Source of the DNA: Chloroflexota bacterium
Lineage (GTDB): Bacteria; Chloroflexota; Anaerolineae; Anaerolineales; UBA11579
Assembly (NCBI GenBank): GCA_023485685.1
Contig: JAMCZK010000038.1
Coordinates: 1-64,000, forward strand
Length of the DNA: 64,000 nucleotides
Direction: 5' to 3'
In this document: positions 25,127 through 32,930 of the stretch, piece after piece
Numbering within the stretch: the first letter of the stretch is position 1
Layout: every line of letters starts with the position of its first letter
Notes under the pieces: generated by a model
Database searches by the model: none
What the model saw: only the letters and a program-made list of their open reading frames with translations
Told to the model about the DNA's origin: nothing
Translations under genes and position numbers: made by a program

Positions 25127-25744
25127 ATGGCTGAAAAAAGTTATCAAATCGGTTATCTACTGCGCTCGGGCATCACTGGCTTTGTGGCTGGCTGCCCGAT
25201 TGTTGATCAGGAGGTGCCGCGCTTCGGAGAACTGGTGCGCGCTCCGCTCGGCGAGAAGGACAGCATCTACGGCATTGTGCACGACCTCAGCATCGTGGAC
25301 GATGGCCTGGTGCGCCAACTGGTCACCAGCCAGGGTGTGGATCCCACGGTGATCGCTGATAATCGCACCAATCGCACCGTGCCGATGGAGATCAGCGTGC
25401 TGGCGGTCGGTTACCGGCGCGACGGCGCCATCCGCCATCTGCTGCCGCCGCGCGCCCCATTGAGTCTCGATCTCATTTGGCAATGCAGCCCCGAAGAACT
25501 GGTCGCCTTCACCAACGCGGGGCGCTTCGGCTACCTGCGGCATCTGTTGCGCAACCCGGATCTTCCGGTCGCAGAGCTCATCGCCGCGCACGTGCAGATG
25601 GCAACAGAAGCCAACAACGCAGCGGGCAAGAAAGAATGGCGAGAGAAGGCCACACAAGAGATCATCGCGCTGCTACGAGACGACTATGAAATGTTGATGC
25701 AGGTGCTTTCCGCGCTTTCAGATGCAATAGAAACGTCGCCATGA
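25127..25744 (+). CDS. HerA-associated HAS-barrel-like protein
   Basis: A 205-residue soluble protein between nurA and herA. Its first 70 residues (SYQIGYLLRSGITGFVAGCPIVDQEVPRFGELVRAPLGEKDSIYGIVHDLSI) read like a HAS barrel, the small beta-barrel found at the N terminus of HerA ATPases. The remainder is helical, with RAPLSLDLIWQCSPEELVAF. HAS barrels help HerA contact NurA. A free-standing copy suggests an accessory or adaptor subunit. The family assignment is by pattern only. ATG at 25127 with AAAGGA eight bases upstream is preferred to the ATG at 25100. Confidence 0.6.
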   Translation: MAEKSYQIGYLLRSGITGFVAGCPIVDQEVPRFGELVRAPLGEKDSIYGIVHDLSIVDDGLVRQLVTSQGVDPTVIADNRTNRTVPMEISVLAVGYRRDGAIRHLLPPRAPLSLDLIWQCSPEELVAFTNAGRFGYLRHLLRNPDLPVAELIAAHVQMATEANNAAGKKEWREKATQEIIALLRDDYEMLMQVLSALSDAIETSP

Positions 25745-25751
25745 CTCCTCC

Positions 25752-25908
25752 CGTCATTGCGAGGAGGGCGTCTAGCGCCGCTTTTAACGGCGCTGCCCGA
25801 ACGAAGCAATCTCCCCCAACAAATAGGCAATTACCCATGCTTTCTTTTAGTTTCCTAAACCCGTCATTGCGACCCCGAGCGAAGCGAGGGGGAAGCAATC
25901 TCCCCTAC
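25752..25908. repeat. GTCATTGCGAG-type elements before the GIY-YIG gene
   Basis: CCGTCATTGCGAGGAGGGCG, an AGCGCCGCTTTTAACGGCGCT hairpin and ACGAAGCAATCTCCC (25752-25817) form one copy. CCGTCATTGCGACCCCGAGC...GGAAGCAATCTCCCC (25860-25908) forms a second, in which the inner palindrome is CCCCGAGCGAAGCGAGGGG. Both have the same outer ends with different cores. Confidence 0.78.
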
Positions 25909-25924
25909 TGAAATAGAAATTACT

Positions 25925-26221
25925 ATGCCGCGCCAAGGATTCTTCTACATTATGACCAACAAATACAACACAGTTCTATATTGTGGCGTGACCAATAACC
26001 TTGCGCGCAGAGTCGCGGAACACAAAGAGAAACCAGGCAATACGTTCGTTGGCCGATATTTATTGAACAAACTTGTCTATTACGAACTAACGGAACGCAT
26101 TATCGATGCAATAGAACGAGAAAAGCAGATTAAGGGCGGTTCGAGGCAAAAGAAGATCGACTTGATAAACAGCCTTAACCCTGCATGGAAAGACTTGTAT
26201 GATGAAGTCCTTGAGGATTAG
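25925..26221 (+). CDS. GIY-YIG nuclease-superfamily protein
   Basis: A 98-residue single-domain GIY-YIG protein. FYIMTNKYNTVLYCGVTNNL spans the two-strand GIY-YIG motif (here FYI and YCG), with Arg in ARRVAEHK and the metal-binding Glu in IEREKQIKGGSRQKKIDLI. Proteins of this type (YhbQ/UPF0213-like) are small nucleases often spread singly in genomes. Its composition is AT-richer than nurA and herA and it is embedded between repeat elements, which suggests a late insertion into the nurA-herA cluster. Confidence 0.9.
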   Translation: MPRQGFFYIMTNKYNTVLYCGVTNNLARRVAEHKEKPGNTFVGRYLLNKLVYYELTERIIDAIEREKQIKGGSRQKKIDLINSLNPAWKDLYDEVLED

Positions 26222-26223
26222 TA

Positions 26224-26692
26224 ATCCGTGGTGGAGAGTGCTTCGCGGCGTCACGCCGCCTTCGGCGTCTTATCTGCTCGCAACGACGGGTTTGCTTTCA
26301 ACGTCATTGCGAGGAGGGCGTTTAGCGCCGCTTTTAACGGCGCTGCCCGAACGAAGCAATCTCCCGGCTGGATTCCAAGCAATGCAGGAGATTGCTTCGC
26401 GGCATCACGCCTTGCCTGACGGCAGGCTTACTGGCTCGCAATGACGAACTACACACCGAATCCGTCATTGCGAGGAGGGCGCCCAGCGCCGCCTTTAGCG
26501 GCGCTGCCTGAACGAAGCAATCTCCCGGCTGGATTCCAAGCAATGCAGGAGATTGCTTCGCGGCGTCACGCCGCCTCCGGCGTCTTACTGGCTCGCAATG
26601 ACGGGGTTGGGGTTGCTTCGTCGGGCTTGCTCCGCAAAGCCACTCCTCGCAACGGCGGAAAGCAAGCTTTCCTTGGCTCGCAATGACGGAGT
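26224..26692. repeat. Array of long inverted-repeat elements (two near-identical 140-145-bp copies)
   Basis: Copies at 26302-26446 and 26463-26603 run from CGTCATTGCGAGGAGGGCG to TGGCTCGCAATGACG and agree over most of their length, including GGCTGGATTCCAAGCAATGC. Each contains an inner palindrome and a second GATTGCTTCGCGGC...GCGTCTTACTGGCTCGC half. Partial copies flank them (26224-26290 and 26611-26692). Terminal inverted repeats with variable cores make them MITE-like or large BIME-like elements. No gene is seen from 26222 to 26769. Confidence 0.82.
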
Positions 26693-26703
26693 GTGATCAT
26701 GGC

Positions 26704-26745
26704 AAATCAAATATCTGAGATCATAAATCTTAAATCATAAATTCT
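26704..26745. repeat. Degenerate AT-rich 7-nt tandem array upstream of herA
   Basis: Units in register: AAATCAA, ATATCTG, AGATCAT, AAATCTT, AAATCAT, AAATTCT. It ends about 25 bp before the herA start and may overlap the herA promoter. Confidence 0.7.
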
Positions 26746-26769
26746 TTGGATTTTTTCTAGGAGCGAATA

Positions 26770-28443
26770 ATGGTTGAGGAAATACAAGGCAGAAAGCAGA
26801 TCGGCTTCGTCGTCGGCGGCACACTGAAGGACGGCCTAACGGTCCGCTTGCAGGTGCCGGCGCAAGACGTGCAGGAAGGCGCGTTCGTGGTGATCGAGTC
26901 GAATGATTGGATCTTCCATGGCCTGGTCACCGACCTGCAGCTGGGCTCCACCGATCCGCGCTTCGCCGATGAGCAGTCCGGCACGCGGCTACCCGCCGAG
27001 CTCGCCAGCCTGCTCCAGGGCCAGACGCTGTTCACCAACCTGCAAGTCCTGCCGGCGCTGATGATCACCGGCGGCGATGACCCGCAGGGTCCGCTGCCGG
27101 TCAAGACCGTGCCGTCGCATCACGCGCCGGTCATGCTCGCCTCCGAGGGCGACATCGCCGAGATCTTCGGCAAGCCGGATGCCAAGGGCAACTTCGTCAT
27201 CGGCTCCACCCGCGAACAGGGGCACCCGGTGGCCATCGACCTGCGCAAATTCATCCAGCGCTCCTCCGGCATCTTCGGCGCCACCGGCACCGGCAAGAGC
27301 TTCCTCACCCGCCTGCTGCTGGCCGGCCTCATCCACCACAACGCCGCCTCCGTGTTGGTGCTGGACATGCACAACGAGTACGCCTACAACGACCAGGACG
27401 AGAACGGCAACCCGGTCACCGGCCTCAAGACCAAGTTCGGCAATAAGATCAAAGTCGTCGGCCTGGGCGCGGGCGCCGCCATCCGCGGCTCCGTCCCAGA
27501 CTTCAACCTGGAGATCGCCATGAGCGATATCCAGCCAGAAGACATCGAGCTGCTCACCCGCGAGCTCAACCTCAAGGAGACCACGCCGGCAACGCTGGAC
27601 GCGCTGATTGCTACTTTTGGGCGCCAGAACTGGTTCAAGCAATTCAAGGAGCTCAAGAACGGCGCGGTCATCCAAACCGACGAAGGCTCGCCAGGTAAAC
27701 CTGGCGCACGCGTCCCGGCGCCCGATTCCGTGGCCGCCTGGGCAGACGAGCACGGCGTCAACGTGATGGCGGCCGAGGGCCTGCACAACAAGCTGGGCCG
27801 CGTGTTCCGCCTGCCCTACGTCACCGAGCGCCCCGCCGCCGACACCATCGGCAACATCATCGACACGCTGGAGAAGGGCAGCCACGTGGTGCTCTCCTTT
27901 GGCAACCACGAGACCGACCTGGACTACTTGCTGGTGAGCAACCTGCTCACCCGCCGCATCCGCCAGCGCTGGGAGCAGGCCACCAACGACTATCGCAGCA
28001 GCAACAAAGCCGAGCCGCGCCCGCTGGTGATCGCCGTGGAGGAGGCGCACAAGCTGCTCAACCGCGAGATGGCGGTGCAGACCACCTTCAGCACCATTGC
28101 CCGCGAGCTGCGCAAGTATTACGTCACCCTGCTGATCATCGACCAGCGCCCCAGCCAGATCTACGACGAAGTGATGTCTCAATTAGGAACAAGAGTGTCA
28201 GGGTGGCTCGGTGATGAAGATGACATTCGAGCGGTACTCTCTGGACTCGCGGGGAGAGATGCACTCCGAGGAATGCTGGCCAGATTACAACCCAAAGAAG
28301 AAGTCCTCCTACTCGGCTGGGGCGTACCAATGCCGTTGCCGGTGCGGAGCAGAAGGTACGACGATAAGTTCTGGGAGGAGTTGCTGGGCAAAGGCGGCGG
28401 GAAGAAGAGGGAGAAGGAGATCAAGGAGGAGTTGGGTTTCTGA
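26770..28443 (+). CDS. herA: HerA-type DNA-translocating ATPase
   Basis: A 557-residue HerA/FtsK-superfamily ATPase. The N-terminal HAS barrel (about 5-60; IGFVVGGTLKDGLTVRLQV) is followed by the ATPase core with Walker A GATGTGKS (170-177), LVLDMHNEYAY, Walker B LVIAVEEAHKLL near 420 and a sensor region IIDQRPSQI. HerA forms a hexameric ring that moves DNA and stimulates NurA. A perfect palindrome CGCCAGGT/ACCTGGCG at 27689-27706 encodes SPGKPGAR within the core and looks like an inserted REP. AT content rises after about 28170. It is the last gene before the restriction-modification locus. Confidence 0.93.
   Translation: MVEEIQGRKQIGFVVGGTLKDGLTVRLQVPAQDVQEGAFVVIESNDWIFHGLVTDLQLGSTDPRFADEQSGTRLPAELASLLQGQTLFTNLQVLPALMITGGDDPQGPLPVKTVPSHHAPVMLASEGDIAEIFGKPDAKGNFVIGSTREQGHPVAIDLRKFIQRSSGIFGATGTGKSFLTRLLLAGLIHHNAASVLVLDMHNEYAYNDQDENGNPVTGLKTKFGNKIKVVGLGAGAAIRGSVPDFNLEIAMSDIQPEDIELLTRELNLKETTPATLDALIATFGRQNWFKQFKELKNGAVIQTDEGSPGKPGARVPAPDSVAAWADEHGVNVMAAEGLHNKLGRVFRLPYVTERPAADTIGNIIDTLEKGSHVVLSFGNHETDLDYLLVSNLLTRRIRQRWEQATNDYRSSNKAEPRPLVIAVEEAHKLLNREMAVQTTFSTIARELRKYYVTLLIIDQRPSQIYDEVMSQLGTRVSGWLGDEDDIRAVLSGLAGRDALRGMLARLQPKEEVLLLGWGVPMPLPVRSRRYDDKFWEELLGKGGGKKREKEIKEELGF
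27689..27706. repeat. Palindrome inside herA
   Basis: CGCCAGGT, AA, ACCTGGCG is a perfect 8-bp inverted repeat in frame within herA at about residue 307, between conserved motifs. It is the type of short element (CCAGGTTTACCTGG) that invades coding sequences elsewhere in this window. Confidence 0.6.
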
Positions 28444-28470
28444 GTTTCTGGTATAAAGAAATAAGAACAT

Positions 28471-29327
28471 ATGGTGAAAACAAAACTTTACCTGGGCGAT
28501 TGCGCTGATATCCTCAATCAGTTGAAGACAACTCAATTGATTTGATTTTTACCTCACCGCCCTATGCTGACAGCAGGAAAGACACGTACGGAGGAATTCA
28601 TCCCGACGAGTATGTAAATTGGTTCCTACCCATCACGAAAGAATTATTCCGCGTTCTAAAACCTACAGGAACTTTTGTATTAAACATCAAGGAACGTGTC
28701 GTTGAAAGTGAACGACATACTTATGTGATTGAACTTATTCTCAATATGCGGGAACAGGGTTGGCTCTGGACCGAAGAACTAATATGGCACAAGAAGAATA
28801 GTCATCCAGGAAAATGGCCGAACCGCTTTAGGGATGCCTGGGAACGGCTCCTTCAGTTTAACAAGGCGAAGCAATTCAATATGTACCAGGAAGAGGTTAT
28901 GGTTCCAGTTGGGAAATGGGCAACGACAAGACTAAAAAATCTTAGCAAAACTGATAAAGTTCGTGATCCCTCAAGGGTGGGAAGTGGTTTTGGTAAAAAC
29001 GTTTCCAATTGGGTCGGTCGCGAAATGGTTTATCCAACAAACGTCCTGCATATGGCAACCGAAACAGGAAATAAAAACCACAGTGCGGTATTTCCAGAGG
29101 CACTACCGGAATGGTTTATAAAACTCTTTACACGAGAGGGCGACTGGGTTTTAGACCCGTTTATGGGTTCGGGGACCACGAATAAAGTTGCCCAGAGAAT
29201 AGGCAGGAATTCAATTGGCATCGAAATCCTCTCCGAGTATTTCGATGTTGCAAAGAACCGAATTGACAAGAAACAGCTTATGCTATTTGAAAAGAAGGGG
29301 AAATATGAAACCAATCAAACTAAGTGA
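28471..29327 (+). pseudogene. Type II DNA methyltransferase (beta class) with one apparent frameshift
   Basis: ATG at 28471 starts MVKTKLYLGDCADILNQL and then hits a stop at 28543. Skipping to the next frame after bases 28525-28526 restores DNSIDLIFTSPPYA and the rest of the protein to 29327. One base is therefore missing in the codon AA_ at that point. The body carries motif IV (SPPY) before motif I (DPFMGSGTT), the beta-class order of m4C or m6A methyltransferases. All catalytic motifs are intact downstream. It may be a sequencing error, or a truly inactivated or phase-variable gene. It overlaps the endonuclease gene by 23 bp. Confidence 0.85.
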
Positions 29328-30038
29328 AGTGTCGAATTATGTTCAAAAGAATATTGGTTCGTTTCACGCAAAGAGATTGCTGCGCCTAAACAGTCTCAAC
29401 TCAAGACAGTACTAAAAAGAAAAAATCCCTATTTATTTAAGGCGAAAAATCTGGGGGTGGCTCATGGTCTGGTAAAAGTCTTAGTTGACGCACATCTTTC
29501 ATCTCAGGAAGAAACAATTTTTGGCGATTTCCTAGAAGGCTTGGCTATTTTTATATCTAGTAAGGTATACGGTGGAAAGAAATCCGCTGCAGAGGGCATA
29601 GATTTAGAATTTTCTAGAGACGGGATTGTATACATCGTCGCAATTAAATCGGGTCCGAACTGGGGAAACAGTAGCCAGATTCGAAGAATGATTAATGACT
29701 TTAATTCTGCTACGAAAAGACTACATACGAGTCTGTCGACCCTCAATGTGAGGGCTGTTAATGGATGTTGTTACGGAATTGATAACAATCCTAATAAAGG
29801 CACTTATGAAAAATTTTGCGGGCAGGCGTTTTGGGAATTTATTTCTGGAAACCCAGAACTTTATCTAGACATCATTGAACCTTTAGGACATCGGGCCAAA
29901 CAAAAGAACGCTGCTTTTCAAAAGAGATATGACCAAATTTTAAATAGGTTCACTCAGGAATTTATCGAAGAATTTTGCGACGATGGAGTAATAAATTGGG
30001 AGAGACTTGTTAAATTCAACTCGAGTACAGTTCCTTAA
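29305..30038 (+). pseudogene. Type II restriction endonuclease (PmeII-like) with one apparent frameshift
   Basis: ATG at 29305 gives MKPIKLSEVSNYVQKNIGSF and continues to about SL at 29397. The frame then has to move forward by two bases, at 29398-29399, to continue LKTVLKRKNPYLFKAKN and 200 further residues. A one-base deletion is the simplest explanation. The main part has HLSSQEETIFGDFLEGLAIF, DLEFSRDGIVYIVAIKSGPNWG (a PD-(D/E)xK-like core: D, then IKSG) and a Cys pair GCCYG. The family resembles endonucleases annotated as PmeII type; specificity is unknown. It follows its methyltransferase, with an AT-rich composition typical of transferred R-M systems. Confidence 0.78.
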
Positions 30039-30053
30039 TTACGGGAGGTTGGC

Positions 30054-30281
30054 ATGGCAAGACGTCAGGGATCGCCTACATTTGGGCACAGATATGTTGG
30101 CAACAAGAACAATATGGAGGTTCACGACCTAGATAACGAGAAAACCGGCCAAAATCAATGTCAAATTGATGAGATCATAAGAGCTGGTAATGCAGTGATT
30201 TTCACACCTGACACACTATCCCAAGCTCATTCCGAGGGATACGACAATTGCGCCTATTGTCTAGGCAGTTCAACAAGATAA
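30054..30281 (+). CDS. Small Cys-containing protein linked to the R-M genes
   Basis: A 75-residue protein: MARRQGSPTFGHRYVGNKNN at the start, NQCQIDEII in the middle and YDNCAYCLGSSTR at the end. The CxxC and a further Cys could hold a metal. GGGAGG precedes ATG at proper spacing, and it lies 15 bp after the endonuclease. It looks like a conserved short protein with an unknown role, perhaps a controller or helper of the R-M system. It ends just before a strong terminator. Confidence 0.65.
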   Translation: MARRQGSPTFGHRYVGNKNNMEVHDLDNEKTGQNQCQIDEIIRAGNAVIFTPDTLSQAHSEGYDNCAYCLGSSTR

Positions 30282-30313
30282 AACAATACTGTACTGCTCT
30301 CCCAATCTACTAT

Positions 30314-30346
30314 AAAAAGAGCCGTGTCCGTTGCACGGCTCTTTAC
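30314..30346 (+). terminator. Rho-independent terminator after the R-M locus
   Basis: AAAGAGCCGTG and CACGGCTCTTT form an 11-bp stem around TCCGTTG, preceded by A-rich and followed by T-rich sequence. It ends the R-M transcription unit. Confidence 0.85.
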
Positions 30347-30455
30347 TTTAATCATTGCTGAGGCATCAATATCGCCAAGCCCCGGATACTTCGTCCGATT
30401 CGTGCTTTAAAGCGTGGTAGCTGTGTACATGTTGTAGCTCTAGCCGATTTGGTAA

Positions 30456-30685
30456 CTATGGTAGCTGTGGTAATTGTGGTGAGTTTGGTTGCTCATCGGC
30501 GGCGGATTCCTCGATCAGCTTGTTCAGCAAATCATTGACGGAAACTTCAACGATTTATCAACGCGGTGGGGGACGGCGAAGTAGTAGATGCCACCGGGGC
30601 GGAAGAGTTTCATGGCAAAGCCTTTGTTCACCAAGGCGTTCAGGCGCCTATGGGTGTTGCTGCGATCCTGGAGGCAGGAGGGACT
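30456..30685 (-). pseudogene. Remnant of a winged-helix protein
   Basis: Read on the minus strand, RSNTHRRLNALVNKGFAM, then FRPGGIYYFAVPHRVDKSL, is a wHTH-like half (recognition helix plus wing) without a start: an in-frame stop lies just upstream at 30686-30688. A one-base shift near 30545 continues VSVNDLLNKLIEESAADE to a stop at 30456. Thus an N-terminal loss plus a possible frameshift. It resembles replication-relaxation or ArsR-like small wHTH domains. The 30282-30880 stretch holds nothing else convincing. Confidence 0.45.
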
Positions 30686-30881
30686 CTAAGTCAGTTCCAA
30701 CAACGGTAGATTTACGGCGGAATATTCGACATTCATCAAACCCCCACGCCATCAGTAAATGGGGATGCCTGCGTAAGTAGCCACATATTCGTCTTATTTT
30801 TGTAAACGGGGGTTCGTAATAACTTCTTCCGTGCAATATTCGCTGGAACTCAGCAACCTCGTAGGGTTGTATATGCATATG

Positions 30882-31502
30882 TTATTTGTTTAATTCAGTA
30901 TAAAGGTCGCTAAAAAAAACGTCGGCGCCCCAAGCTTGAGCTGCAGTAAATGCTACACGGCGTTGTTGATCCTTTGTCAACGGATTCGCTGGCTTGTAAC
31001 CTAAATCATGATCAGCCAGCGCCCAGGCATGCTGAAACAAGGTTTTTACTTGCAACTCAAAAAACCTCGGACAATCATCACGATCTATTTCTTTATCAAA
31101 CACATCCTCGGGAATGAACAAAATAAAATGCAATCCCTCATAGCCAAATTCAGATGGCGTGTCAGGAACTATTGTTTTCTCTTCAATAGGACCAAAATAT
31201 TTCTTTACAAATTCCTGTAGTGGCTCAATATCAGACAAGTAATATGCAACAATGCGAGCCCCCAATTGATCTTGGATTTGATTCAGCGGATCAGAGTATT
31301 TAGGCTTTCCCTCTTCAATTTTTTTGGCTTTCTCTAAAAATGAATCTAGTGCCTTAGGTCTAGCCACCACTTTGTCAATCCTAGGTAACTTTTCATCAGT
31401 AACAAGATCGAGAAGGTAACTTTCAAGTCTTTTGGCAAGGGGAATGAGACATTTCTCCAGTCTTTGTTCATACGATTCTTGTAAATTTCTGCTTTTATTC
31501 AT
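30882..31502 (-). CDS. RelA/SpoT-type nucleotidyltransferase domain protein
   Basis: A 206-residue single-domain protein. RPKALDSFLEKAKKI, IQDQLGARIVAYYLSDI, FGYEGLHFIL and FELQVKTLFQHAWALADHDLGYK are the successive motifs of the (p)ppGpp-synthetase fold (E-x-Q-V-K-T-x-x-Q-H-A-W). No hydrolase (HD), TGS or ACT domain is present, so it is a small alarmone-synthetase-like or ToxSAS-type enzyme. Its start overlaps the stop of the upstream gene (ATGA), so the two are translationally coupled. Position beside R-M and NurA-HerA genes suggests a defence or toxin role. AT-rich composition points to transfer. Confidence 0.85.
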   Translation of the reverse strand: MNKSRNLQESYEQRLEKCLIPLAKRLESYLLDLVTDEKLPRIDKVVARPKALDSFLEKAKKIEEGKPKYSDPLNQIQDQLGARIVAYYLSDIEPLQEFVKKYFGPIEEKTIVPDTPSEFGYEGLHFILFIPEDVFDKEIDRDDCPRFFELQVKTLFQHAWALADHDLGYKPANPLTKDQQRRVAFTAAQAWGADVFFSDLYTELNK

Positions 31503-32518
31503 TTACGACCCCTGACTCTTTCGTCAACAATTTTCCCTTCTGTTGCAAACCTGACCACACCTTCGTTTTCATTAATTGTAGTTTTCTCAAATACGTCCTC
31601 GAACTGGTCTGATGGCGCGATCATCATTGCGCCGGTATCTAATTCAACACTGGCGAACGACGCGTGTCTTCGAAATTCTTCTGCATCAATAGCAAATACA
31701 TCGCTTGCAGTTCTTTCCCCTGGCAATACCGAGAGAATAGATTCCCGAGCGTTTTGCGGCAGATTAAATCTTTGAAAAAGTTGATTTATAGAAAAGCGTT
31801 GACCATCTAAAGCCTGAACAAAACGGGCAAAGGCTACTAAATCGTGCTTGACGTCTTTATCTTGAGAAATACCACTAGCACTTCTGATTGCCCGTGCAAT
31901 GCGTCTAGTTCCTGCTTGAGCAGTTGTGAAAAAGTCGGATGCTAAAAAATCTTTTATCCAATAATAGGCTATTTGCTGATTAGATGCGTTTACTTGTTTA
32001 TCGGTCGCACTCCCATTCCAGAAATCTGCGTCAAGAGACCTGCCCAAATAAAGTGCAGCTTTATATGACTGGGCGTTCTTCATGAATATTCGCTCTAAGA
32101 AATCAATGCGCAACCCTCCCTTTTGGGCCTCAGCTAGAATTCCCACATCTGCGGGAAATCTTGATAAAACAAATTTTCTCTGTCCTGCCTCTTGCCCTAA
32201 GATAAGAAATAATAAGCCTAATCCGGACTTATTGGTAGTAACATCTCTTAGTCTGTGCGCTATAAATCTCCCTGCCCTAACACCAGGGCTTCGGAAATAA
32301 TTAATAAAATCAGCCCTCACTACACTATGTTGAATCGCTGGGTCTGTAGTTACAAATCTAATCGGGATTTCACATTCGACCTCAGATCCCTCATAAATCC
32401 CATTTAGCATTTCAAAAAGGTGGCCCCGAAGAGCTAGCATCACGCCTAACGCTTGGTCCGGATTCTCAACGTGTTTTCCTGGTGACACTAAGAAACTACA
32501 GATTGAATTAATCGCCAT
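31499..32518 (-). CDS. Partner of the RelA/SpoT-domain protein, family unknown
   Basis: A 339-residue soluble protein with no signal peptide or membrane helix. Segments such as LGLLFLILGQEAGQRKFVLS, FLERIFMKNAQSYKAALYLG and VELDTGAMMIAPSDQFEDVF look conserved. The last faintly recalls YejK/37-kDa nucleoid-associated proteins, but this is weak. It is mostly alpha-helical by composition. It is the first gene of a two-gene unit and overlaps the RelA/SpoT gene by 4 bp. The order suggests an antitoxin, sensor or target-recognition partner. Function is not assigned. Confidence 0.6.
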   Translation of the reverse strand: MAINSICSFLVSPGKHVENPDQALGVMLALRGHLFEMLNGIYEGSEVECEIPIRFVTTDPAIQHSVVRADFINYFRSPGVRAGRFIAHRLRDVTTNKSGLGLLFLILGQEAGQRKFVLSRFPADVGILAEAQKGGLRIDFLERIFMKNAQSYKAALYLGRSLDADFWNGSATDKQVNASNQQIAYYWIKDFLASDFFTTAQAGTRRIARAIRSASGISQDKDVKHDLVAFARFVQALDGQRFSINQLFQRFNLPQNARESILSVLPGERTASDVFAIDAEEFRRHASFASVELDTGAMMIAPSDQFEDVFEKTTINENEGVVRFATEGKIVDERVRGRK

Positions 32519-32604
32519 TCTTTCCTCTCCTACGGCTTAAATCACATTTCAAGTTTCGCTAAGTATTATAAAGCGTAGACAGTTCTGCGGCAACGTTCTT
32601 AATC

Positions 32605-32859
32605 TTAATCTTCTTTTGCTGCTGCTTTGCCCTTCACCGCCCACGCCCTCGCCACCAACCGCAGCCTGCCATCCGCTTCCAGCCGGCAGCCGCCTGCGCC
32701 CGGCTTCCCGTTCGGCAGCCGGCAACCGCTTGTTTCTCCGGCGGCAAAAGGAAGCAAGACACGAAAGCACCGGTCCCCCGCCGCCTTGAACGCTTGCCAG
32801 TAATCGTCGAAATCGCGGAAGGCAGATTTTCCAAGCGCGAGCTCCTGGGCATCACCCAC
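32605..32859 (-). pseudogene. Possible 5'-truncated hypothetical gene
   Basis: The frame from GTG 32857 reads GDAQELALGKSAFRDFDDYW, then QAFKAAGDRCFRVLLPFAAG, which has the composition of real protein. It then turns into a Gly/Arg/Ala-rich tail and stops at 32605. Six codons upstream of the GTG the same frame meets a stop, within the marR promoter. It may be a remnant or a short lineage-specific gene. No family is recognised. GC content is much higher than that of the RelA/SpoT unit next door. Confidence 0.3.
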
Positions 32860-32866
32860 GGACGCG

Positions 32867-32895
32867 TTGACAAGTCACCCGCCATGTGCTAAGAT
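32867..32895 (+). promoter_or_regulatory. Sigma-70 promoter of the MarR gene
   Basis: TTGACA at 32867-32872 and TAAGAT at 32890-32895 with a 17-bp spacer form a near-consensus promoter. The -10 box is built into the left arm of the MarR operator palindrome, so repressor binding would block polymerase. Confidence 0.85.
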
Positions 32896-32917
32896 ATTTC
32901 CAATTTGGAAATATCTT
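32891..32917. promoter_or_regulatory. Palindromic MarR operator (copy 1)
   Basis: AAGATATTTCCA, ATT, TGGAAATATCTT: a perfect 12-bp inverted repeat overlapping the -10 box and lying just upstream of marR. Its core ATTTCCA-NNN-TGGAAAT is repeated before the transporter gene at 33460-33476, which implies the same regulator at both sites. Confidence 0.85.
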
Positions 32918-32930
32918 AACTGGAGCTGGG

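Noticed and set aside
26302-26603. CRISPR-like direct repeats
   Set aside because: Only two long near-identical copies with inverted ends; no short regular repeats with unique spacers and no cas genes.
26989-28182. Long minus-strand open frame of 397 codons
   Set aside because: Antisense to herA in GC-rich DNA; Gly/Val/Asp-rich without motifs.
30520-30780. Plus-strand frame of 86 codons
   Set aside because: Opposite the wHTH remnant, Arg/Gly/Ser-rich shadow frame.
30648-30878. Minus-strand frame of 76 codons starting MHIQPYEVAEFQRIL
   Set aside because: It has some protein-like character but overlaps the wHTH remnant in another frame and lacks a start signal and family match; a fragment cannot be excluded.
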